Shown here: in pieces, positions 49,224-61,027 of the stretch | Position numbering within the stretch: position 1 is the first letter of the stretch | How the letters are laid out: every line of letters starts with the position of its first letter | DNA from: Nothopassalora personata | Lineage: Eukaryota; Ascomycota; Dothideomycetes; Mycosphaerellales; Mycosphaerellaceae | NCBI GenBank assembly: GCA_033816765.1 | Contig: CM066293.1 | Coordinates: forward strand, 1,674,001 to 1,738,000 | DNA: 64,000 nt | Reading direction: 5' to 3' | Notes under the pieces: model-generated | Database searches by the model: none | What the model was told of the DNA's origin: nothing | The model's input: the letters and a program-made list of their open reading frames with translations, nothing else | Translations under genes and position numbers: made by a program

Positions 49224-49310
49224 TAGCTAAGCTGTTCTTATAGTACTGAACGGCAAGGCGTGCTATCTCCCTATATTTTAACGGATATGTAAGGTTATAG
49301 GTTCGAGTCC
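49224..49310 (+). other. tRNA-like A/B boxes in the E6 3' region
   Basis: TAGCTAAGCTGT (49224-49235) resembles a Pol III A box and GGTTCGAGTCC (49300-49310) is a full B box; ATAGG-TTCGAGT-CCTAG forms a T-arm. The acceptor stem does not pair and the boxes are 76 nt apart, so this is at best a tRNA or SINE relic. Confidence 0.25.
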
Positions 49311-52300
49311 TAGGGGTTATTATATCTACTGAATTTATTGCTTAGCCTATCGTCCGCTTTAATGTCCGCTCTATTCTTAATTAAAATCCTAGGTGTTATA
49401 GTACGCTGTTACTTCGGCAATTAGGGTGCCTTACTACTATCTAATGACTACGCATATATAACTTCGGTCACGGTCTTAGAGAACTCCGCTTCCTACCTTA
49501 GGCAGAGATTACTATTTAGCTACGTCCTAGTAGGAACTCTTTTACCTAATAAAAGGTCTTTATAGCTTATAAAGGCCTTATCTTTCTACTTAGGGTAAGG
49601 GTAATCCTATCGACGGTAGTACTACAGGTGCTACATACCTAGCGGGTAGAGATGTTGTCTCTAAGTAAGGTAAGGATGATAATAGAGGGATTAACGATAA
49701 TGTTATAGCGTTCGTTATAATATAGTAACGGAGGTAGTAATAGTAATGCTAATTCTACTAGTAGTAGGGAAGTTAATAGTGTTTTAGCGCTCGTAATTAG
49801 CTACGCCGTTACTAGTGCGTATGCGCTACACCGCTACTAGTAATAGGGGTGTTTCCGGTCCTTTTACTATAGGCTAATAGGAGTCCGAGAAACACCTACT
49901 AGTAATAGTAGTACTAGGGTAGCGCCGGTAAATAGTGGACGCTTACTCTAGCGGTAGCGGCGGTAGCGGCGCTAGGCGGTAGTACGGAGCCGGTAGAGGA
50001 GATAGTAGTGCCGAACATACTATATAACCTCTACCGGTCTATATTAGTTAGTTAAGGAAAGAGGAAGGGTTTAGACCTAAAGAGGTGTTTTTATACAGTC
50101 CTACTACTAGTTCCTTCCTAATATAGTATAGAAGGATAAAAGGGAAGTTACGCTTAGTAGTAGCTAATTACTATGTCGTTCTACATCGCTACTACGATGC
50201 GCCGAGGAGAAGAGTCCTATAGTTAAAGCCTAGTACTAGTAAATGTCGAGAAGAGCTACTACTAGTGTAGTAGTAGGCCTACGCTTCTTAGGCGTTATTA
50301 TTACCCCCTAAGGTAATGCGGCTAGTGTTAGTATCTACAGTAGGCGCTAAGGAGAGTAGGTCTACGCCTTCCTTAGCTATGTTAAGTAGCTCTACGAAGT
50401 GCCTATACTTTTATAGTAGTAGTAGCTTAGTAAGCCTATCTATAGGTATGTCGTTAGTATTAAGATACCGAATCTCGATATCTCCTCGCTAGTTTCTCTA
50501 GCGGAGCTAGTAGTAGTAGATGTTAATATAGCGCAGCTTAGTATTAAGCTTTTGCCCTTACTAGTTAATAAGTCGAATAGTCTAGGTGTTATTACAGTAT
50601 AGGTGTATATACTAGTTAAACTCGAGATAGATCTCGGCGAAGATGCGTTCCTACTAGATTAGCTCTAATGCCGCTTATAATAGGCTAAGGAGTTCGGCTT
50701 CGGTTAAGGACTTAGTAACAGTAATCTACTTAGATGCTTTATAGTCGACTAGTCCGCCGAAGAGTATAAAGATCTATCCGCTAGAGCTAGTCCTATCGAC
50801 GTGTATGCCGTAGGAGGCATCTAATGCACCGAAGAACTTATGGTTCTTACCGAGATGTTTAGGTTAACTATGTAGGCTAGTAATATGCTTACTAGCGCTA
50901 TACATAAGGTAGAGGTTCTTAGTCTCTAGGAGGTAGCGTAGGTACTAGTCTATAAGCTTTAGATACGTGTCTATTAGCTTAGTTAGATACTACGAAAGCA
51001 TTAATAGGGAAAAGGTAATGTCCGGGCGTGTATATGTTACTACGAAGTTAAGGGATCTAATGCGTTATTAGTAAGTAAGGATCTTAATAGCTTCTATAAC
51101 ATAGCCTTTAGGTACCGTCTAGTTAAGGTGTTAATCCACTAGCACATTTATCTTACGTACGCTAGTAGATATACTGAACTTAGTAGCGAGCTTCTCGATG
51201 TAGTCCTCCTATAAGAGCTATAGTAGTCTCTTCTACCGATCTCGTGTTACCTTAATTCCTAGAAACTAGGTAAGATCTCTAAGCTCGTGCATCTCGTACT
51301 TAGTAAGTAGACGCTTCTTAATGCTAAGTACATAGTCCTTATGCTTACGGTAATATAGTATAACTAGGTCGTCTATATAAAAGAAGAATATAACCTTATT
51401 ATTATAGTAGATACATTCGGAGTCTAAGAGAGGAACTATTCTAAGGGAGGCTAGCGTCTCGGTAAGGGAGTTGTACTATAATAAAGGGGACTCCTTTAGT
51501 CCGTAGAGAGCCTTAACTAGTTTAAGAGCGTGTCTATCGGTAGGGCGATCGATTCTAGGAGGCGGCTATAGATATATAGTATATAGTAGGTCTAAGTTTA
51601 AGAAGGCGTTAACAACATTAAACTGTTTAGCTTCTAGGTCGAAGCTCGCGGCTATAGTATAGTAGAGGCGAAACATGCTTACTAGTAATGTAGCGGCGTA
51701 TGTATCTAAGTATATACTCTATAGATCGCCTCTTACGTATAGCCGGGCCTTAAAGCTCTTTAGTATGCTATGCTTATCTAACTTATACTTATACACCCAC
51801 TTTAGCGGTAATGGTAGCTAAAGTCCGTCCTCTTACTAAGCATTATAATCCTTCTCTTACTATATAGTCTATTTAAACGTGCCGGTTAAGACTACTTTAG
51901 TAAACTCTTTAGCTATAGCTTTACGCTATTATTAGGCGAAGCGGTGCTTTATAGCGGCTCGGTAGTTTAGAGGTTCGGGCGGAAGGTTATCGCGGTGCAT
52001 CGACGTAATAGTGTTAATAGTACGTATAAGGGAGGATCGGCGTGTTCGTACGACATCGTAGTGCTTACGTCCTAGGTAACGAGGTCTCGGGCGGATGCCC
52101 GCCATCTAGCTAATAACAACGTTAGCGACTATAATATTATGTAGAGCATAGTAGAAGTAGGCGGTTCGGAGCCTCTTCCTAGTGTCGGTAAGGGTGTAGT
52201 TAGAATTAGGGGAAAACTTATCTATTTAACTAAGTTCTTCGAAGGGGATTGCTAAAGGAGGAGCGGTAGCGACGTCTAGAGTCGTCGAAGCATCTATGTC

Positions 52301-55300
52301 TACTATAATCTCCTTACGGTCTTCCTCTATAAGTGTATCTATTAATTGCTACTTAAAGTCGTTAATGTACTATTAAGACGCGTTACTATTGACCGCGTTG
52401 TTTTAATAGCTATTATTATAGTCGGAGTTCTCTATACTCTCATTAGTCGATAGTTTGACCCCGGATTTAACCTAGTCTCGTGAAAGTGTAGGGGTTATAG
52501 CGTCATTTAATAACGGCCAATTAAGTGGCTAGAAACTGCTATTACCTTTAGGTTAGTTAAATGTTGCTAGCGCTCGGTGTTATAGCTAGTGTAGTTTATG
52601 CCTAAGTAGTAATTGTTTATAGGCGTATTAACGAGGGTTTTAATAGAGCGGCTACTATTAAGCCTATTCTTCCACCCCCTCGGCCTATACTATGTCCTAC
52701 TTATAGTAAGCTATATATAGGTCGTAGTACTGTTTAGGCTCTTTAGCCGGTTCTGCTGTTACGATGTTCTTAATAGGGGTTAAGTAACTAGCAGTAAGAA
52801 TTAATAAGTCGTAGAGCGTAGTCTTATTAAAGAGGACGTCCTTTACCCGCATAACCCTATCTTTCAATAGGTCCTATACCCTATAGATGTTAGTAGAGTC
52901 GTAGCCTACAAGGTATCCGATAAGTGCTCGTTCTTTAAGCTTCTTAGTCTTGCCTAGTTAAGTGGTGCTATAAATGTACACGTAGGCTAGGTAGCCGTAC
53001 ACTACTATGTAGCCCACATTTAGTACCCTACCTATTGCTAATTCGAAGGGAGTCTTCTAGCCTTTTGATTAGATTAGTAACCGCTAGAGAATGTAGACGG
53101 TAGCTACTATACATTTATTCTAGAGCTTTTTAGGTAGGCGAGCATAAATGCGGATTGTGCGAGACATCGTGATAATAACGCCGCCCGCTCGTTCTACTAG
53201 GTCCTAGTTAGACGCGTAATTAGTAGTGTTATGCTACTTAATTTAATTGTTATTAATAGTTAAGCGGAAGGCTATACTAATAGCTACTTTATTATCGCTA
53301 TAGAAGCAAATAAACCTACGCCTAATAAAATTGATAAAGCTAAGTAGGCTATTGAAGCAAGCTAATACTAATAGTTAGTCCCTATTCTTAATAGTGAATT
53401 GAAAGTGCCCGTAGGTATCTAAATCGTAGAAATGAACTAGGTAACGATTACTATTATATACTAGTATAAACTTAGCTAAATCCATAGCTACGTGCCTATA
53501 GGGAGTCATTGCCCTAATTGGCTTAGTCCTATTAAACACTTTATATACCTTAGCTAGGCTACATGCTCTATAATATGTAGTAAGGGGTGCTTTAGGTGCA
53601 TTAGGGTTGATAACCACCCCCTCAACTCTAAACGGAAGCTAGTTAATGCGTTTAGCGCTAATATAGCCGAAGATTTAGTGCCACTAGCGGCCTAAGAGCT
53701 TACGGTGTTTAATAGGGGTCCTACTAGACGTTACTACACCTTTAGTGCCCCCTATGCTATTTATTACTACTATAACGGTACGGTCGCCGTTAGAGTCCTA
53801 AATAGGCGGTGTTTAGATAGTATTACCCTTACCAATTGTGCTAATAAAGTGCGCTATGCGCTACTTCTTAGTAATCTTTAGCAGGATGCTCCTATTATTG
53901 CTCGATAGCCATTTATAGACTATCTCTAACTAAGGCGGTGTAACTACCTTAAAGAAGGGGATTGTACTAGTAGGGCGGTACAGGTCTATCAATTTCTTGT
54001 TATTATAATAGACTAAATTAGTGCGTCCGTGCTACTAAAGTCTAGCTGTCTCTATACGTAAGTAGGAGATAACGTTTACATAAAAGCCTAGGTAATAGGC
54101 TACATCTAATAGGGTGAATAGTATCCCCTCTATCTTTATACGAACCTTACCTAATGCGGTAATAGGGAATGTCGTAGTTCCGGCTTGGATTAATAAGGTA
54201 GTTAGGCGCTCTATAATGAATTCTACGCCCTACTAGTTATAGTAATTAATGACATAGGTGTCCGAGTAGTTGTCGTATACCTAGCAATCCCTAAAGTTAA
54301 AGCTTAATTAGCTTATCGAGCTCGAAAGGACAGTAAGACTAGTGAAGCCGTGCGGTGCGGCCTTGCCCTTAGTAATTGCCTTATCTCGTTCCTTATCCGT
54401 GCGCCTATTACGGTTCAATACGCCTAGTAAGCGTTTACTATTATCGCCTAAGTAGTAATTAATAAAGTGCTTCTAGCACTTCTTCTACTACTTAGAGCGC
54501 TAATCCTTTAATAGACGCTTCTTAGGGTTAACTACATCGCATAAATAGAGGTTCTTATAACAACTCTCCTTAGGCTCGCCGGTAATGTTCTAGTAGCCGC
54601 TTAGCCTATCGTTATTATTACTGCTCTTTCCTTTGTTTACACCGTTGCTACGGTTACGACTCTTATCGCCGCGGCTACGACGACGGTCGTTATTGTTATT
54701 ATCGTTCCTACCGACTATGCCTACTATAGGCGCTAGTAGTAGAGGCTCGTCCTCTACTAAGGGTTCGCCTATAAAGATTACGAAGACTAATCGACCGTTC
54801 GTAGTAACTAGGGTAGTGTCGCGTATCTATTCGAGGTATCGCTCGGTAAGCTTACTAAGCGAGAGCTTATTACGCTTCTACTCGTTATATAGTAATGCTC
54901 TATAGGTAGGAGTTTTCTACTATATCGTAAGTAGGAAGTGTCGTAGTAGGTCTCCGTACTCGGCATAGTTGTAATCTAGCATCTTAGTCTATAGTACTAG
55001 CTAGTCTAAATACTAGTCGTCGACCCTTCGGGCCTAGCTCTTCTAAAGCCTATTTAGCTCTAGTGTAAGCTATCGCTTACGTAGTATGTCGTTTAGTCCG
55101 TACTAATCCTTTAGAGCCTAGACCTTACCTCTAAGGGTACGTTTACTATATATTAGCTCCTAGCCTAGCTCTATAGTAGTCCTAATTAGGTAGGTAACCA
55201 ATTTAGACCTTACGGACGTAAAGATGTTATATATCCGCTACCTACGGTCGGTGTCTAACTAGCGGAGCTTAATAAGCTCCTTGTCTTTAGCCGTAGCGTC

Positions 55301-55698
55301 TTTAGTAGTATATGCTAATTGGATTTACTCGAACGTTAAGTACACCGGCTCTATTAGCTCGGCGGTAGTGTCGTTCGGATCTACATACTTCTAGATGTTT
55401 AGAGACTTAGCGTAGAGCTCTAACTAACGGTTAAACTTATCCTATTAGTTATAACTCTTAAGAACGATAGTAGCGTGCGGTAAAGTACCGGTACTACCGG
55501 GTGTCTCGGTAGTCGCTATAACGGTGTTAATAGGCCTAATAAAGGTTCCTATAGGTCTACTAGGGTTACTGCACTGCTGTGCAATAGTTGTGAATGGGAT
55601 AATAATAGATCCTACTAGTTTTTGATAACGATGCAAAATCTGCTCTAGGGCTTCGTTTTATGTAGCGAACGTTAGTAAGCGCCTATCGGGCTTATAAC
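49311..55698 (-). pseudogene. E6 Copia gag-pol relic
   Basis: Minus-strand protein order from the right: gag start near 55636 (MHRYQKLVGSIIIPF), CCHC/linker region near 54500, protease near 54250 (VYDNYSDTYVINYYN), integrase with LAKVYKVFNRTKPIRAM and MDLAKFILVYNSN (first catalytic Asp) at 53375-53617, RT with FFYIDDLVILYY at about 51340-51390 (active-site Asp pair retained), RNase H with FGALDASYGIHVDRTSSSG and TEAELLSL at about 50690-50850. Most frames are broken by TAG/TAA. Integrase zinc residues appear partly lost (YRAC). Dead element. Confidence 0.82.
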
Positions 55699-55904
55699 TA
55701 TTACGTTACAAGTGGTTAGAAGTCATGAAATGGGCTTATAAAGGTATTTTAAAAGTAGGTAGTAGATTGCATGTATCTAAGCTAGAATTGAAAGGGCTGC
55801 TTATAAAAAGGCTGTAGGTAACTAATTAATGTCACCTAATTCTTAGCCGCTACTACCTTAGGTTTAATTGGGCTATAGCGCCGGTGTACGCTTAGATCGT
55901 GACA
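55699..55904 (-). repeat. E6 5' LTR with adjacent half-tRNA primer site
   Basis: 206 bp copy of 48733-48938. Next to it, 55686-55698 reads on minus GTTATAAGCCCGA, one change from the complement of an initiator-tRNA(Met) anticodon loop (GGGCTCATAAC). Confidence 0.88.
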
Positions 55905-55909
55905 TATAC

Positions 55910-57137
55910 TCCTAATTAGATAATATATCTAACTAGTTGTTAATTGCTATAGCAATCCTCTTCCTAGAGGACTTACTACCCTTTACCTTCTTTACCCTAT
56001 CCTTTAGGGTCTCTCTACCCTTCTTAGACTTATTCCTAGGATTCTTCTCTAGATACTACTTATAGTAGTTCGCGTTAGTATGCTTATAGAAGTATAGTAT
56101 ATACTACTTATTATTATTCTTACTTAAGAATGCTCTAATAAAGCTATTACTAGGCTTATAGGTAGTAGGCACTTGCTCCTTCTTAAGAGTTATAAACATT
56201 CTCTCTAGGGTAGTTAATTCTAGAGGGTTATTATGTCTCTATGTCCTAAGCTATTTAACATAGTTTAGGCCTTTAATAAAGTATAGTCTATAGATGCTAT
56301 CTAGGAGGATAAATAAGGATTTAAGTAGTAACTTATTATTAACTAGGGAGGATCTAATAAATTGCTCTATAGTAGTCTTATACTTATATACCTAAGCTTA
56401 AAAGTCTTTATAGTACTTTAATATATTAGGTCTTATACTATCTAACTTAATATACCTAACTGCCTTTAGAGTATTATATAGATCAATTATAATAACTAGC
56501 TTATATATTGCCTTAATTAAATTATATAATTCCTTAGCTAACTTGTCTATATCTCTAAAGTTTAGCCTTAGGGTAGAGTCTAATCTAGCTATAATAATGC
56601 TAAAAGATTATATATCCTCTTTCCCCTATTGCTTATAGGTAGCTTTATATCCTACACTACTAGTAATATCCTAAGGAGATTTATTCTAGGTAGTAGTCTT
56701 ATTCTAGGCATTCTTAGTCGTATCTTAGGGTTGTTTATAAGCTGCCCTATTTAGAGTATGCTTTAGATTAACCTAGTCTAGGTTATAGATAATATATCTA
56801 ACTAGATCCTTCTCTAGTAGTACGCTAATTAGTATAGATTTCTATGCCTAAAACTATACGCCTTTTCTAAGCACCTAGTTATCCTTAGTAGACCTTACTA
56901 GGTTGCTAGAGGTATTGTTTCTAAACTCTATATCTAGTCTAGCTCTTTTAGATGCTATACTACGGTAATAATGCTTAGTGCCGATGTCCTATAGTAGTTC
57001 TTAAATCGATTAGATAGTTGTCCGTAAAACAAATGTAGGGTCGGGTCTACTAGTAAGGTAAGCTAATCCTTAATAGAGCTTCGATAATAATTTAGGTTTT
57101 AAAATAAATAGGTAGAGGAGCACTCGGGCTTATAACC
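55910..57137 (-). pseudogene. E0 Copia: gag relic and primer site
   Basis: Minus-strand, strongly RIPed; no continuous frame. By position it is gag. At 57123-57137 the minus strand reads GGTTATAAGCCCGAG directly after the LTR, the same half-tRNA(iMet) type primer site as in E6. Confidence 0.6.
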
Positions 57138-57314
57138 TATTATAGATAGGATATTTAATAAGTATAAGCTTCTAGATTAAAACAATAGGGTGGATTAGTA
57201 ACCCTTATAAATTGCACACTAGGTGTAAGACTATCTAGCTACGGAAACAGTGTAATATAGGGTGTATGTGCCAAGTCCTGACTAACATGGCCACTGGTCA
57301 CCTGATTCACAACA
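57138..57314 (-). repeat. E0 Copia 5' LTR
   Basis: 177 bp, TATTATAGATAGG...CACAACA. Differs from the left copy mainly by C/T and G/A changes; this copy kept more G/C near its right end (CCAAGTCCTGACTAACATGG). TSD TGTAT follows. Confidence 0.88.
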
Positions 57315-57368
57315 TGTATGAGCACATCATCCTTGACGCCAACTCTAACATCACTTTAACGATGTACG

Positions 57369-58363
57369 ATGCGCCTTATCCTATTCTTGCTGCTGTCCTC
57401 CATATGTCTAGCATCGCAGTATCCACTCGAACCGCTATCAGTCTTCCACCTCGTCACCTCCTCGATGGCAGCGATAACCCCGTACCAAAACAGCCGGGCC
57501 AACGGATTCCCATACCAGCTTTACACCACCAACGATACTCTGAGTAGACATTCATAGGGGCTCACGATGCTGTTGCCATCAGAACTACCGATAATGGGTG
57601 GACGCTATCTGGTAACCAGTAATTCAACATTTCCACACAGCTGAGATCTGGTGTCCGCCTCATTCAGGCTCAAGGCCATCGAGACCCCAATGGCAGCGAC
57701 GAAATCCGAATGTGCCATTCCCATTGTGCACTTATGGATGGCGGCAGTCTGCACGAGCTTCTCCGGGATGTAAGGGTCTTCCTGGACCAGCATCCTCATG
57801 AAGTCGTGACATTACTGTTTGTCAATACTGGACCGCCACTTGAGCACTGGGTTAAGGCATATTACGACACTGGTCTTGATCTTGTGTCTTATATACCTCC
57901 AAGAACCAAACGATGGGGCAATATAAAGATAAAAGACTGGCCGACCATCGCCGACATGGTGGCATCTAACCATCGCCTCGTCTCATTCATGGACAGAGCG
58001 GCCGACGAGTACGAAGCACCATTCCTACTACGAGAGTTCGACTATATCTTCGAAACCAACTTCGGTATTGAGAATCCTAGGCAATTCAGCTGTACCGTGG
58101 CGCGGCCGTGGTGGATCGTTGATGGCATCCCTGATCGACTCAGTCTGGTGAACCACTTTCTGTACGCAAAGTTCCTTGGTTTCAGGTACCCGAATGCCAC
58201 GCAGGCGAACACAACGAACTCGGCTGGGTTTCATGAGGGTGAGCTTGGCGAGCATGCTGTACGATGTCGATCACTGTACGCAAGACGGCCGAACTTCTTG
58301 CTCGTTGATTTCTTCAATGAGGGCGATGTCTTTGACGTTGAGTATGGTATGATTGCCCACTAG
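57369..58363 (+). pseudogene. Secreted PLC-like phosphodiesterase, broken
   Basis: Begins with a signal peptide (MRLILFLLLSSICLAS). Frame 1 ends at 57557; from 57548 another frame reads TFIGAHDAVAI, RSGVRLIQAQGH, MCHSHCALMDGGSLHELL, VFLDQHPHEVVTLLFVN, DWPTIADMV, RLVSFMDRAAD, ENPRQFSCTVARPWW, PNFLLVDFFNEGDVF. This is the fungal secreted PLC-like (PI-PLC X-type TIM-barrel) family: GAHD and the CH pair are active-site regions. Two lesions: a frameshift at 57545-57548 and an in-frame TAA at 57620. No intron explains both. It is divergent from the MFS gene and begins 55 bp from the E0 border. Substrate unknown in this family. Confidence 0.75.
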
Positions 58364-59130
58364 CATGAGCAAAGCCTGATGCTCTTCGAAAGCTGGGAAG
58401 TGCTTGATGGCGCAGAGCATAGCACTTTGCACCGGGAATAATACTTTGCACATTGGACAGGATCTCCGACCATCGCTGACCGTGGGAACTCTCGTCAATG
58501 CCATTGAGCAAGGGTCTTCACCACGTTACACAAATCCGCTTGTATCACCACCATCATCGAGTCAACCTGCGAAGCGATGATGCATTTGCTGATCTATGTC
58601 ATGGCGTATCTCCTCGACACGTTCATACTGTCGCGAATACAGCATCAATCTGGCCCGGCCGGAGAGGAGACCACCACATTCCCGGTCTATGTGCCGGAAA
58701 TACAGATCAATGTGCTCAGCCGGATATGAGACCTCCCGATGCACTCTTCGACACGTTGATGCTGCTGGGAATAGAAGCTCAATGTGACCCCAGCCGGACA
58801 TGATAGCACCACGACCATGTCGGGAACATTCCGACCAAGTCGAACACAGTCTGGTCAAACTGCCTTCTCGCGTGCGGCTCATGCTTCCTCAAGATCTGGT
58901 CTCATGCTCACGGTAAAATCTAAACATGATTGGCGGGGACATTACCTCACCCGGGGTACTTACGAGTCACATGGAGAATAGAGCCTTTTCCCTAATCGTT
59001 TCGGGCTTTGGTCCATCCTCCACGGCCTAGAGGGTCCAGCCACGGAACAATATGTCGTTCGACCGTCGCTCAGTGATCGTGGTGGTTGTCTGCACACCTC
59101 ATCTCCCGCGTGGTAACATTTACATCGAGC
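58364..59130. other. Intergenic with diverged tandem units
   Basis: Between about 58610 and 58860 three to four imperfect units share GACACGTT(C/G)AT, (G)GGAATA(C/G)A and CAGCCGGA(T/C)ATGA. No gene seen. Confidence 0.35.
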
Positions 59131-59515
59131 ATGGCTGAGAAGACCATCGAAACCCATCATGAGCAGGCTATGCCTGTTAATCTCGAGACATCGAGAGGAC
59201 CCACAACAACATCGATGTGATGCAGACAACACGCGAAAATCCCCATAGCGAGACCAACTTCATCGGCACGTACATTGTCGTCTTGCTCGGATGCTGCGCA
59301 TCATTTGAGGGGTTCATTCTTTCAATCACATCTTTACAATTTATTGAACGAGATATGGGCGTATCTCCAAACGCGGTCTAGATCTCATTGGTTTGGGTTC
59401 TGCTGTCCGCCATGTCCTTCGTCCTCCTAGGCCGATTGTCTGATCTATTTGGGCGGCAATGACTCTTCTCGGGCTGCACCGCTCTGGCTGTGACGGCGCT
59501 CTTTGATCCAGCGTA
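59131..59515 (+). pseudogene. MFS drug-efflux-type transporter fragment
   Basis: The ATG at 59131 (MAEKTIETHHEQ) is followed by a frame change; then NFIGTYIVVLLGCCASFEGF, SITSLQFIERDMGVSP and VLLGRLSDLFGRQ are TM1, TM2 and the conserved GRLSDxFGRR loop of the fungal TRI12/siderophore-type MFS class. TAG and TGA replace expected Trp (NAVWISLVW, GRRW), which looks like RIP-type damage. The gene stops after about 130 residues, where the SDR relic begins. Confidence 0.65.
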
Positions 59516-60103
59516 GTAGACGAGATTAGAGCGCGGACGTGCTGCGGACATAGACGAGAGGTTGAGGAAGACTCTTCTGCCTTGTTTGGCAAAATAGGGT
59601 TGGATCTTCTTCGCGGACTTGTGTAGAAGAGACACATTGACGTACATCATGCGATTTCATTCTGCTTCGGAGACTTCGTTGCTGGGCTCTCTACTGTCAG
59701 GCCATGTCTACTAAGTGGGCAGTTCAGAAGGCTTGCAGCTGCTCGGTATATGCCTGCCGCATTTTTAAGCACGATGTGGAATTTGTCAAAAATATCGATG
59801 GCGAATTCGAGAAAGTTGTCCCAGTCTGTCTGCTCAGTTGCATCGTCAAAAAAACACAGCGGCCCACGAATCGGAAAGAGACACGGCAATTTTCTCGCAT
59901 TCTGCTCGTTGACATCGAAGGAAAAACTTATTTTCGCTTATTCGAAAGTGAACTTGCGCGCAATGCATTCTGACAGACCGTTCCCAGCACCTGTAATAAT
60001 GGCGACTTTGCCCTGGGGACGTCCGGCGTGGGACCTTCTGCAGGCTGGCGAGCTTGCTTATTGCAATGAGGTTGATGAAGTCGCTAATGAGTAAGTGTGG
60101 CAC
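59513..60103 (-). pseudogene. Short-chain dehydrogenase/reductase relic
   Basis: Minus-strand pieces in different frames: QGKVAIITGAGNGLSECIA (cofactor TGxxxGxG), FHIVLKNAAGIYRAAA (NNAG motif as NAAG), MMYVNVSLLHKSAKKIQPYF, and VFLNLSSMSAARPRSNLVYYAGSKSAV (catalytic Ser and YxxxK). Stops or frameshifts occur at about 59945 and 59648. The 3' third is missing at the junction with the MFS fragment near 59515. A classical SDR; substrate unknown. Confidence 0.7.
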
Positions 60104-60969
60104 AATGACTGAACTACATCACGTGTAAGCACAACTCCTTCGGATAATATATCTGTGGCATCACGATCAAGTCCATTAGCCTTATTCTTATGGATTGATC
60201 ATCCAGTTCATAGTGCTGGTGTAGCTTAGAGCATTGCAGATCGTTGCGTCCCGCTGCAAATTTGCCTAAATAGGCAAGCCGGAGCACGTGAAGGCCAATC
60301 ATACACATTGTACGCGCAAGGTTGTTGCAAGGGTGTCAATCCAGCTATACTTGTCAGAGGTGGTAGATGTCGTGATAGGTCTGGCATCGTGCAACGCGTC
60401 GCAAATCTTCGATTCGCGCCGCACATTTCACGAACACCAGATCTGAACTCGAATACCAATCGCTGCTCTCATTTGAGAGTTCGCCCGGGCACGCGATGCT
60501 CTCTGCGCTTTCAGCTCCGGAGCGCTAGTCCTGGAAGAAGCTATTGTACAGCAGCCCTCTAAGCTGTTCATAGAGCACATCCCTGTCGACGGAGACTTTG
60601 AAAGAGATCAAAATCCGCTGAGTGACGCTGTCACCACCCAAAGAGACTCTTACGAAGCTGTACAAGTGCCGATTGAACATCGGCTAGGATCTGTGGTGGA
60701 TTGTCGCCCACTCCAAGCGATGACCGTTTAGGCGTAAATGTGGAAAATTCCATGCAGAATCTTTCTGTTGCGGACTTTGTTTGTGGAATTTTCCGAGCAT
60801 TGGACTGCGTCTTGCTGTGATCGCAATGAAGCGGTTGCGCCCCGGGTAATTAAGGGCCTGAAATCGTGGCGCTCGCATGTGAGTGCCGTTCCATCGAATG
60901 AATTGCTTCGCTTTGATTGACTTCCATGGAAAGAGTTGTTATCGGTCCGCTTCATCGATCGACAGCATA

Positions 60970-61027
60970 TAGGCCGCCGTGACTACGTTCAGTATCATCA
61001 CGGCGGCCAAGTAGTCACGGCGGCCTA
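60970..61027. repeat. 17-bp perfect inverted repeat, GC-rich
   Basis: TAGGCCGCCGTGACTAC (60970-60986) and its complement GTAGTCACGGCGGCCTA (61011-61027) around a 24-bp spacer that itself contains CACGGCGGCC. Could form a hairpin or be a paired binding site. Confidence 0.6.

Larger units (their letters stand above)
48733..55904 (-). mobile_element. E6: Copia element, RIP-mutated
   Basis: 7,172 bp, 206-bp LTRs (48733-48938 and 55699-55904), TSD TATAC (48728-48732, 55905-55909), inserted in E0. Read on the minus strand. Confidence 0.9.
11534..57314 (-). mobile_element. Nested LTR-retrotransposon cluster; outermost Copia E0
   Basis: Both ends carry the same 177-bp LTR (11534-11710 and 57138-57314), flanked by the 5-bp target duplication TGTAT (11529-11533 and 57315-57319). 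E0 reads on the minus strand: gag at 55910-57137, protease to integrase N-part at 47697-48727, integrase C-part at 32921-33513, and a 3' remnant at 11711-12394. Its RT/RNase H is missing. Inside lie A, E1, E2, E5, E4 (with E3) and E6. All E0 sequence is TpA-rich with frequent TAG/TAA in frame, i.e. RIP-mutated and dead. Confidence 0.88.

Noticed and set aside
11534..57314. CRISPR array or prokaryotic island
   Set aside because: No regularly spaced repeats; repeats are LTRs with TSDs in a spliced eukaryotic genome.
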